Below are positions 52,583 through 58,855 of a stretch of DNA of 58,855 bases, piece after piece; the first letter of the stretch is position 1, and each line of letters opens with the position of its first letter. Origin of the DNA: a virus; IMG/VR virus record IMGVR_UViG_3300034095_000928, positions 1 through 58,855 of that record; one strand, written 5' to 3'. The translations under genes and the position numbers were made by a program. Below the pieces are notes generated by a model. It did no database searches. It saw only the letters and a program-made list of their open reading frames with translations, and had not been told where the DNA came from.

Positions 52583-53251
52583 TTAAAATTGTAAGTATTC
52601 ATTATCACCAATTATTATATAATCGCCCCCCTCAGTTATTATAGGGTTAATTAATACATCAACAGGTGGTGTTGTACTTGTTGTAGTTGTTACGGGATTG
52701 TATGTGGTAGTTGTTGTTACGGGATTGTATGTGGTAGTTGTTGTTACGGGATTGTATGTGGTAGTTGTTGTTACGGGCGGACATGGTGGGCACGTTGGAC
52801 ATGGGGTAGTTGTTGTAGTTGTGGTATAAGGACCATTAACACAACAAGGGAATTCAGATGTATAACAACTTTCATACGGTAATTCATCACTAATAAATGA
52901 TTCTTGAACATTGATAAATAATGTTTCTCTTATTGGTAGAATTAAAACCCCATCGTCAGACCTTAGCATAAATTGACCTTCATATCGGCCAACTCTGTTA
53001 GTGTCTTTATTAGTAAATTGATAATAGATATAATATTCGGGTTGGGCATTTGGGTCCTCAAAAAGTTTTTCCACAAATCCTGCTGGTCGTGTACTTATTT
53101 TTGGGATGCCTGTTTCAACATCAACCATAGAAAAGAAGATTGCCGACAACTCAATGTTTTTCATAAAGTTATCGTAATCACTTCTACCGTCTTTAACGAC
53201 TTGTAATTTTAAAACAGGTAATGTTGCGTTTTTTTTAATGAAAAACTCCAT
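52583..53251 (-). CDS. Adaptor-like structural protein with mucin-like Thr repeats (222 aa)
   Basis: The N-terminal 120 residues (FFIKKNATLPVLKLQVV at the start, then IELSAIFFSMVDVETGIPKI, an RVGRYEGQFMLRSDDGV segment, and LPIRETLFINV) resemble the N-terminal domain of baseplate upper proteins (BppU-like), which attach fibres to baseplates. A Cys-rich knot (ESCYTSEFPCC, then CPTCPPCPP) follows. The tail then has three copies of the nonapeptide TTTTTYNPV in poly-Thr sequence, and a short conserved end (GGDYIIIGDNEYLQF). The Thr/Pro repeats look like an O-glycosylated stalk. It lies between the glycosyltransferase operon and the solenoid fibre gene, with its own late motif. Confidence 0.8.
   Translation of the reverse strand: MEFFIKKNATLPVLKLQVVKDGRSDYDNFMKNIELSAIFFSMVDVETGIPKISTRPAGFVEKLFEDPNAQPEYYIYYQFTNKDTNRVGRYEGQFMLRSDDGVLILPIRETLFINVQESFISDELPYESCYTSEFPCCVNGPYTTTTTTTPCPTCPPCPPVTTTTTYNPVTTTTTYNPVTTTTTYNPVTTTTSTTPPVDVLINPIITEGGDYIIIGDNEYLQF
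52689..52776 (-). repeat. 27-bp tandem repeat, three full copies and a partial
   Basis: Copies begin at 52689, 52716 and 52743, with a partial fourth at 52770, and appear identical by eye. Each encodes one TTTTTYNPV unit. The near-identity of the copies suggests recent expansion or contraction by slippage or recombination. Confidence 0.92.
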
Positions 53252-53264
53252 TTATTATTTTTAC

Positions 53265-53272
53265 TATAAATA
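53265..53272 (-). promoter_or_regulatory. Late-promoter motif for the Thr-repeat protein gene
   Basis: TATTTATA on the minus strand, 13 bases before the ATG at 53251. No terminator is seen between this gene and the upstream glycosyltransferase operon. Confidence 0.65.
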
Positions 53273-53290
53273 CTTTATAATATAAAATAA

Positions 53291-54982
53291 TTAACTTTCT
53301 TTTCTTAAATCTCTAGAATAATGGTCAAAACGATTATGTTCAGTTGGTGTTAATAATAATAACCCACCATTGATTTTACCTTTTTTAGTTTCTTGGAAAA
53401 TGTGACTCATCCACGTTTGTTCATAAGGGTGGGCCCATGTTGTTTCTAAAAACATTTTTCTACTACCTTCTTTTGATACTACTTGAGGCCAATTACAATA
53501 ATAAACATCACCTGTCACATAAGGAACACCGTCAAAAATACTAACACTTTCATACTTAGTTTTTGGTGCGTTTTCTGAAGTACCATTTTGTGGTAATTCT
53601 TTATTATTAGGCCAATATTCTTCTCTAACAACTTGAGGAACATTATACCAACTCCATTGAATTGAATTGTCACCAAAAAATTCACTGAAGTTTAATTTAA
53701 GAAAATCAAATTTTTCTTTTTGGATAATTGACAAACTTTTTCTAAATAAGTTAGGAACGAATCTATTGAAACCATTTCGACATGTTTCACCTTCTTTTGG
53801 AAAGAAGAACATATCATCCTCAAAGAAATACATGTAATCCATATCAGACTTTTCAAAATGTTCTGCAATCCATTGTCTCCCACCACAAATACCTAAATTT
53901 TCCTTTTTAATGTGTTCAAAACCATATTCACTACAAAGTTCGGAATAGATAGGGGTTGTTGATAAATCAGTTGAATTATCCAATAATATTTTTCTTGGTT
54001 TTTTAATAAAATCCTCGTCATAAGATAACATTGAATCAATTAAAGTTTTTAATTGATTCGGACTATTGAATCCTATCACATACAGACCAACATTATCTTT
54101 TGATGGTGGTGTAAATGATACGGGCTCAGACAGTTTAATTTCTTCTTGTTTTGGAATTAATTTACCATCTTTTAAATCCTCAAAGAATTTACCAATTAAA
54201 CCATTATACTCGATATCAAAATGTGATACTTTGTCAGAATGTTTATATGTGATAATTGAAAAAATACTTTCTTCGGTACCCATTAATGAATTAGATAATG
54301 TATCAGTCAATAATGAATAGTAGATTCCGTTAATTTCTTCGATAGTATTTTTAGGCCCACCAAAGAACCCTCCTCTAGCAACTAATTTAACCTCGTTATT
54401 AGCGTACTTATTTAATTCAGGTAAATTAAAACCATGAATTTCTGTCGCACCCTCATATGGGAATGTTATAAATGAAAATTTATCAACATAATTATGTAAC
54501 TTATCTAAAACTTTGTCGTGAGTGAAATAACCAGGGTGTACAGTATTTGTAATACCCGCGTCTAACCAAAACAAATATTCAGTATCGAACTTATCCATAA
54601 TACGAGCATCGTTCAGTAAGAACATTTTACTCATAACTAATGGATTATAGTACGGTAGTTTTGCTTGTGTTGAATCTTTAATCCAACCTGTTTGTTTTAA
54701 CCAATTCTCACTATTTCTAATACTTTGTATTAAATCATAATAATCGTTATTCCTAAACCAATCTAAATTTCTTAATATAAATTGAGTATTAGTATTACTT
54801 CTACGTTCTGAGACAAATTTTTGGAGATTTTCGTCACCAAAAATAATCATATTCTCATCAATCTTTAGAAGTTCATTAAATTTTGTTAAATAATGGTCCA
54901 TAGACCTAGCCCAATCATTAGATAATTGGTCTCTACCAATATCCCATAAACCTGTTACTATTGTTACTTTATTTGAACTCAT
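53291..54982 (-). CDS. Two-domain glycosyltransferase-like protein (HtrL/YibB-like plus GT-A domain, 563 aa)
   Basis: The N-terminal domain (about 1-270) begins VTIVTGLWDIGR and contains YYNPLVMSKMFLLNDARIMDKFDTEYLFWLDAGITNTVHPGYF, the pattern of the HtrL/YibB family found in lipopolysaccharide and capsule loci. The C-terminal domain (about 295-563) resembles a GT-A/family 2 transferase: VGLYVIGFNSPNQLKTLIDSML, then NLGICGGRQWIAEHF and YMYFFEDDMFF, with the metal-binding acidic triplet. It is the last gene of a sugar-modification operon reading into the Thr-repeat fibre gene. Sugar donor and acceptor are not known; virion glycosylation is inferred from context. Confidence 0.82.
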   Translation of the reverse strand: MSSNKVTIVTGLWDIGRDQLSNDWARSMDHYLTKFNELLKIDENMIIFGDENLQKFVSERRSNTNTQFILRNLDWFRNNDYYDLIQSIRNSENWLKQTGWIKDSTQAKLPYYNPLVMSKMFLLNDARIMDKFDTEYLFWLDAGITNTVHPGYFTHDKVLDKLHNYVDKFSFITFPYEGATEIHGFNLPELNKYANNEVKLVARGGFFGGPKNTIEEINGIYYSLLTDTLSNSLMGTEESIFSIITYKHSDKVSHFDIEYNGLIGKFFEDLKDGKLIPKQEEIKLSEPVSFTPPSKDNVGLYVIGFNSPNQLKTLIDSMLSYDEDFIKKPRKILLDNSTDLSTTPIYSELCSEYGFEHIKKENLGICGGRQWIAEHFEKSDMDYMYFFEDDMFFFPKEGETCRNGFNRFVPNLFRKSLSIIQKEKFDFLKLNFSEFFGDNSIQWSWYNVPQVVREEYWPNNKELPQNGTSENAPKTKYESVSIFDGVPYVTGDVYYCNWPQVVSKEGSRKMFLETTWAHPYEQTWMSHIFQETKKGKINGGLLLLTPTEHNRFDHYSRDLRKES

Positions 54983-54987
54983 ATTAA

Positions 54988-55686
54988 TTATTTTTCTTTT
55001 ATTTTACAAACCCACGCAACTTTAGTAAACACATCTTGTAGGTAATCATATAGATTATTTTCAACACATTTTGAGTAAATGTCGGAGTTTTGTATTTCTA
55101 GCCAATTCCAAAATTTACCTTTAATTTCCGTTTCAAATTTTTCATTATCATAACAATAATCATGAGCCATAATAATATCCCCAACCTTTAAAAGTGGTGA
55201 TATTAAATTAAATTCATTTTTTTTAACCCCACCATCACATAGAACTAAAGTACAACCATCTTGTTGGATAAAGTCAGATAACTCATTTTTAATATTTTCC
55301 GAAATAAATTCCGTATAATCACCTGAAAATAAATTCTCAACTTTAACCACAATATTTAATTTGTCAGACTCAACTTGAGGGGTTAAATAAATTGGTGGGT
55401 TAACATCGTAAGTGATTAAATCTGAACTGTGTAAATTGTTATTATCTAATAAATCTCTAATTATTAACGTAAGTCCTCCAGCAAATGTCCCAATTTCTAA
55501 AACACGTTTAGGTTTATTTTGTGAAATCAATTTATCAAAGGGATAAACTATATTTGGGTTCTGTTCTACTGATAGACCATTATAAGATAAATGACTAATA
55601 CTACCGTCCCTTATAACTGAATTAAAGTAATCATTTTCAAAACAATTTTGTCCTGAACAACTCATTTTATTTTTCACATTTTCCAT
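54988..55686 (-). CDS. SAM-dependent methyltransferase-like protein (232 aa)
   Basis: A class I methyltransferase fold is indicated by RVLEIGTFAGGLTLIIRDLL (motif I with G-x-F-A-G-G), LITYDVNPP, an acidic LVLCDGGVKKNEF strand and GDIIMAHDY. This resembles CmcI/cephalosporin hydroxylase-type and sugar methyltransferases. The frame is open to 55713, but the ATG at 55686 starts 4 bases after the upstream stop and gives a natural N-terminus (MENVKNKMSCSG). Cysteines at SCSGQNC near the start are unusual. It would modify a sugar or protein made by its operon neighbours. Confidence 0.82.
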   Translation of the reverse strand: MENVKNKMSCSGQNCFENDYFNSVIRDGSISHLSYNGLSVEQNPNIVYPFDKLISQNKPKRVLEIGTFAGGLTLIIRDLLDNNNLHSSDLITYDVNPPIYLTPQVESDKLNIVVKVENLFSGDYTEFISENIKNELSDFIQQDGCTLVLCDGGVKKNEFNLISPLLKVGDIIMAHDYCYDNEKFETEIKGKFWNWLEIQNSDIYSKCVENNLYDYLQDVFTKVAWVCKIKEK

Positions 55687-55690
55687 ATTA

Positions 55691-56638
55691 TTATTGTATA
55701 ATACCACAATCATTTAAAAATGATTCTAGTTGTTTTATTTGGTTTATTGGTAAACAATTATTCTCATACCATTTTCGGGCATTGTTGATAATATCAATAT
55801 AATCATCATTACTATTAATGTAATTAATTTTATCAGTAATTTTTTCCATAATATAATTATGTTCTGACGAATTGTATAACTTACTTCTAATATCGTCATC
55901 CAAAAGAGTGATGTAATGAACATCATCAATTAGTGGGTCATTTGTTTTTATACTTAATGGTTCTCTTAAACATAAAATACCAAGTCCAAAATATTCTAAA
56001 TCTCGGTAACAAATTTTTGCTGCACCATTTAAACTTATCCCAAATTTATATTTAGTGATTTCATTAAAATAATTGGTCTTATTTAGGTAATCGGTTGGAT
56101 TTGATTTGTCTTTAAATAAAAATAATTTATTAGTTGATAATAAATTTCGATATGCGTCTCGTTCACCATAACATAATCCATTAAAATAAATATTGTTTAA
56201 TCTATCAGGATAATTTCTATTGTCCTCAATACGTTGAACATCACTTAAATTTTCTAAAATATAGAATGATGGTATAATATTATATTTTGTTGAGTATCTT
56301 GAAATAATATCATCAGTTAAATTTGATGTACATGAGAAGGCCACTACATCAAAGTTTAGAATTCCACTACTATCGTCCATCATCGCGGGAGCGTAGTCGG
56401 ATAAACTATGAATGAATGTTTTATTAGTTTCTTTATTTGTGACGATTAAATTATAAATACTAAAAATAGAGGTTGAGGATGATATATCACAATTATCAAA
56501 TCGTTGAGACAATTCAGAAATTGGGGTGTATATTACATCATCACCATATTTTGAAACTAAATGTTCATAAAATAAGTGATAAATTTCCCCAACGTACCAA
56601 TCATGTTGGTAACGATTAAAAGAAACTTCAATAGTCAT
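55691..56638 (-). CDS. Putative GT-B type glycosyltransferase (315 aa)
   Basis: The C-terminal half contains YKFGISLNGAAKICYRDLEYFGLGILCLREPLSI, where an E in a sugar-nucleotide site helix is followed by a loop, resembling exostosin-like and CgeB-like transferases. The N-terminal half ends a strand with FDVVAFSCTSNL. No membrane segment. It overlaps the gene upstream by 11 bases. The substrate is unknown. The family call is by pattern only. Confidence 0.65.
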   Translation of the reverse strand: MTIEVSFNRYQHDWYVGEIYHLFYEHLVSKYGDDVIYTPISELSQRFDNCDISSSTSIFSIYNLIVTNKETNKTFIHSLSDYAPAMMDDSSGILNFDVVAFSCTSNLTDDIISRYSTKYNIIPSFYILENLSDVQRIEDNRNYPDRLNNIYFNGLCYGERDAYRNLLSTNKLFLFKDKSNPTDYLNKTNYFNEITKYKFGISLNGAAKICYRDLEYFGLGILCLREPLSIKTNDPLIDDVHYITLLDDDIRSKLYNSSEHNYIMEKITDKINYINSNDDYIDIINNARKWYENNCLPINQIKQLESFLNDCGIIQ

Positions 56639-57482
56639 AACAAGGTATTATTTGTACATTATTTATTTTACTAAAAATTAAAAAATTTGAAGTTCGACTC
56701 CATTCTGAAATATGTGTTATATTTAATGAATCAGATAAAGTTAACATATCAAAAATTGTAAATTTAGTTCTCTCAAATAATTCATTTTGAGACATTACAG
56801 GTTTTTTGCCCGTCCAATGGTTCCCTATTTCATTCTCATATGGTATATCGTATGATATTATTTTACCATCACCTAATTCTTTTATTTTATCTTTAAGTTT
56901 AGAACTATTTGAACACACAAAAATTTTATCATTATTCACTATTAATTCACTAATTAATTTTTCATATTTTAGATATAATTTGGAATCATCAATGTAGTCG
57001 TAAGTCCTGAAATAGATTGAATTAAATGGTGTATTTAAATCATATTTAGTTTTAATGTTACGATATTCTTCGTAAATATTTTGATTAAATAATTTAATAT
57101 CTTTAGGTGTTTTACTTTCTTGATATGGATATATGGATAACAATCCATATTTGAAGTTCTCAGGGTCGCTAATAAATAAGTCCCACCAATGTTGACCTGG
57201 TGATGCACTACCTAATGTGTAAACTCTAGTTAAATCTTCATGAACAATTTGACTTATAGGTGTATCAACAATTGTAACCTTTGAAAAATGGTTAAAAACC
57301 TTTTCATTAAATAAATCAAAAAAATTTTCGTTATATAAATAAACGTTATTTCTTATGTTTAAAATTAACTCAATATCGTATCCATTTTTTTTTAGTGTTT
57401 CGGCGGTTTCAAGGTATTCATATACCGCCACAATACAATCACCTAAACCTGATGAAAAATTATGTTGTATTAATGCTCTCAT
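56628..57482 (-). CDS. Putative fucosyltransferase/NodZ-like glycosyltransferase (284 aa)
   Basis: The N-terminal SSGLGDCIVAVYEYLETAETLKKNGYDIEL is like the GLGN/GxGD phosphate-binding loop of GT11/GT23 enzymes. The C-terminal pattern KIFVCSNSSKLKDKIKELG, then DMLTLSDSLNITHISEWSRTSNFLIF parallels the donor-binding end of NodZ-type enzymes (D-S/N-S...D-x-x-x-L-S-x-S/D...S-x-F). Part of the glyco operon; 11-base overlap with the next gene. Confidence 0.6.
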   Translation of the reverse strand: MRALIQHNFSSGLGDCIVAVYEYLETAETLKKNGYDIELILNIRNNVYLYNENFFDLFNEKVFNHFSKVTIVDTPISQIVHEDLTRVYTLGSASPGQHWWDLFISDPENFKYGLLSIYPYQESKTPKDIKLFNQNIYEEYRNIKTKYDLNTPFNSIYFRTYDYIDDSKLYLKYEKLISELIVNNDKIFVCSNSSKLKDKIKELGDGKIISYDIPYENEIGNHWTGKKPVMSQNELFERTKFTIFDMLTLSDSLNITHISEWSRTSNFLIFSKINNVQIIPCYDY

Positions 57483-57494
57483 GTTAATTGGTTT

Positions 57495-58025
57495 TTATTT
57501 TATAGCTTCGACATTTAAACTCATTAATTTCCCATTTTCTTTATCCATATGTGGTATATAGGCTTGTGAGAAATCGTCAATATTTGAATGTTCAGTTTTT
57601 CTCCAATCAAAGTAATTAACTTCTTTAAAATTAATCGAGATTAAATCTTTTTTTAATGAGTTGAAATCCCATATGTAATAATGGAAATTTTCTTTGTAAG
57701 TTTGACCACCATATAGGAACCCCATTAATTTTGATAAATCTTTGGTCTCATTATAATGTTCGTTAACTGATTGGAAATTAGGTACGGATATTCGTAACAC
57801 ACCACCTTCTTTTAAAATTTCAAACCATCGTTTTAACACATTAAGATATTCATGTCGACCAAAATGTTCTAATACGTGACAAGCGTAGATTACGTCAACA
57901 CTATTGTTGGGTATTTTATTTAACTTGTAAATATCGTCAATAATGTCAGGATTAACGTCAGGTCTAATATCAATATTTACATACCCTTCAATTTTTTTCA
58001 ACCCACAACCTAAATGTAATTTCAT
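57495..58025 (-). CDS. Class I SAM-dependent methyltransferase (176 aa)
   Basis: Short Methyltransf_11-type enzyme: LHLGCGLKKIEGYVNIDIRPD (motif I E/D-x-G-C-G-x-x followed by the acidic strand 2), then SVDVIYACHVLEHFGRHEYLNVL (motif post-II with the characteristic V-L-E-H), ILKEGGVLRISVPNF (motif III). Proteins of this kind modify sugars or lipids in polysaccharide loci. It follows the edge gene by 20 bases and precedes the NodZ-like gene by 12 bases. Confidence 0.9.
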   Translation of the reverse strand: MKLHLGCGLKKIEGYVNIDIRPDVNPDIIDDIYKLNKIPNNSVDVIYACHVLEHFGRHEYLNVLKRWFEILKEGGVLRISVPNFQSVNEHYNETKDLSKLMGFLYGGQTYKENFHYYIWDFNSLKKDLISINFKEVNYFDWRKTEHSNIDDFSQAYIPHMDKENGKLMSLNVEAIK

Positions 58026-58045
58026 ATTTAATTTTTTTTCTTATT

Positions 58046-58855
58046 TTATTTTATTAAGTTTTCATTATCAAAAAAACTATAAACGTTATCAAAATTCCCT
58101 CTTATCATTGGGACAACCATTGATAGATTACCAGGGTACAGGATGACATGTTTACATTTTGATGCGATAATAACTAATGACAATAATCTTTGTAAATATT
58201 CTACCTTACTCATTTTATATTTCTCATAAAATGTTGTATCACTAACTGAGTTAAGTTTAACGTGAAAACCTTTTAAATCCTCGGAAAATGGTAATTCATC
58301 TAATATGTTAATACTGATTTTACTGTTGAATTCGTTAAAGACAGTGATATCGTCGGTCTGTAATATAATTTTGTTATTTTCTAAATTATTGTCGTTAATT
58401 ATTTTTAAGTAAGTATCCACTGATGGTACATCATTCTCCACAACCTTATCAGTTTTTCTAGCCCAAATAAATACGGTATTATCAAAGTCGATTTTATATT
58501 TTTCTAATATGTTTGTGTATACTTTTTTAGTATCATCAGATAATGAAAAATAAGTTTTAATAACCCGATTAATTATGTCAAAATTTATGTGGTGTTTTTC
58601 TCTACCTAAACCTAAATGACTTGGTTCTTGATATCTTAAAGTATGTTTAAAAACATTATCTGAAATATCACTTAAATTAATCTTTTCATGGTTAATTTTA
58701 AATAACTTCGTATAGAAATCTAATGTATCATCATATTCGGTTAACGTTAATGAAATATTTTCAGGGGTTAAACCCATATAAATGTATGTCAGTATCCCAT
58801 ATGAACATACACACAAATTTGAAAATAAACCAGCATGTCTATTTAGATAATATGT
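58046..58855 (-). CDS. Partial glycosyltransferase-like protein, 5' end beyond the right edge
   Basis: The frame remains open to the window edge without an upstream stop. The residues before the TTG at 58816 (LNRHAGLFSNL) read as coding and resemble the GLxxN loop of GT11/NodZ-like enzymes, so the start is outside. The visible 269 residues include ILQTDDITVFNEFNSKISI (donor-binding D-D/S strand) and YLQRLLSLVIIASKCKHVILYPGNLSMVV, the NodZ-like C-terminal pattern. It is probably the first visible gene of the operon. Confidence 0.65.
   Translation of the reverse strand, partial: TYYLNRHAGLFSNLCVCSYGILTYIYMGLTPENISLTLTEYDDTLDFYTKLFKINHEKINLSDISDNVFKHTLRYQEPSHLGLGREKHHINFDIINRVIKTYFSLSDDTKKVYTNILEKYKIDFDNTVFIWARKTDKVVENDVPSVDTYLKIINDNNLENNKIILQTDDITVFNEFNSKISINILDELPFSEDLKGFHVKLNSVSDTTFYEKYKMSKVEYLQRLLSLVIIASKCKHVILYPGNLSMVVPMIRGNFDNVYSFFDNENLIK

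Overview
This is a contiguous piece of a large, AT-rich, T4-type contractile-tailed phage genome (a myovirus). A near-complete tail, baseplate and neck gene set can be recognised: gp6, gp25 and gp53 wedge proteins, hub proteins, gp26, tape measure, tail tube gp19, tail sheath gp18, gp15, and gp13 (probably also gp14) neck proteins. There is also a T4-style replication and nucleotide module: DNA polymerase B, DnaB-type helicase, gp32, UvsX, RNase H/FEN, and NrdA/NrdB. No rRNA, tRNA, integrase, IS element or CRISPR array was found. Start codons lack Shine-Dalgarno sequences and sit behind A/T-rich leaders. Together with the poly-threonine structural proteins and an OmpA-like domain in a baseplate protein, this points to a Gram-negative host, perhaps a Bacteroidota member; the host is inference only. 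Major capsid, portal, terminase and prohead protease genes are not in this window.

Layout. 1-9690 (minus): a run of overlapping genes for large, poorly conserved distal baseplate or fibre proteins, including a PKD-like protein and a 1631-residue protein with a membrane-segment cluster. 9761-12061 (minus): gp6 and gp25. 12155-19473 (minus): uvsX, RNase H, an unknown gene, dnaB-type helicase, nrdB and nrdA, ending at a strong hairpin. 19542-20408: gp32 behind its own sigma70-like promoter. 20506-21433: two small unknown proteins, one Pro-rich. 21466-34811 (minus): a 2098-residue hub protein, gp53, a 1600-residue baseplate protein with an OmpA-like domain, and the tape measure. 34857-36350: gp26 with a possible frameshift extension, and tail tube. 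36515-40730: HAD phosphatase and tail sheath. 40856-41020 (plus): a short ribbon-helix-helix regulator. 41017-42725 (minus): gp15, a zinc ribbon protein and a gp14-like neck protein. 42775-47643 (plus): SNF2 helicase, a Mn-superoxide dismutase fused to a nuclease-like domain, gp13 neck protein and a small unknown. 47675-50485 (minus): DNA polymerase. 50627-53251 (minus): an Asn-rich solenoid fibre protein and a Thr-repeat adaptor-like protein. 53291-58855 (minus): a glycosyltransferase/methyltransferase operon running off the right edge.

Regulation. Most structural genes on both strands, and the SNF2 and SOD genes, carry TATTTATA (or a one-base variant), most often 13-22 bases upstream of the start codon. 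I read this as the late promoter of the phage; it is the reverse complement of the T4 late consensus TATAAATA. DNA polymerase and gp32 instead have TTGACA/T-17-TATACT/TATAAT promoters, consistent with early or middle expression. Hairpin terminators separate the units and in two places adjoin or overlap the next late promoter.

The most unusual content is the SOD-nuclease fusion, which has late-promoter control and sequences resembling T4 prohead-protease sites on either side of the SOD domain. Other points of interest are the possible +1 frameshift at gp26, the coupling of glycosylation genes to mucin-like Thr repeats, and the OmpA-like domain in a baseplate protein. No stretch over 300 bases lacks a gene. 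The longest gene-free stretches are 36351-36514 (a late promoter in otherwise featureless AT-rich DNA), 50486-50626 (terminator and polymerase promoter) and 40731-40855 (sheath promoter, terminator and the regulator promoter/palindrome).
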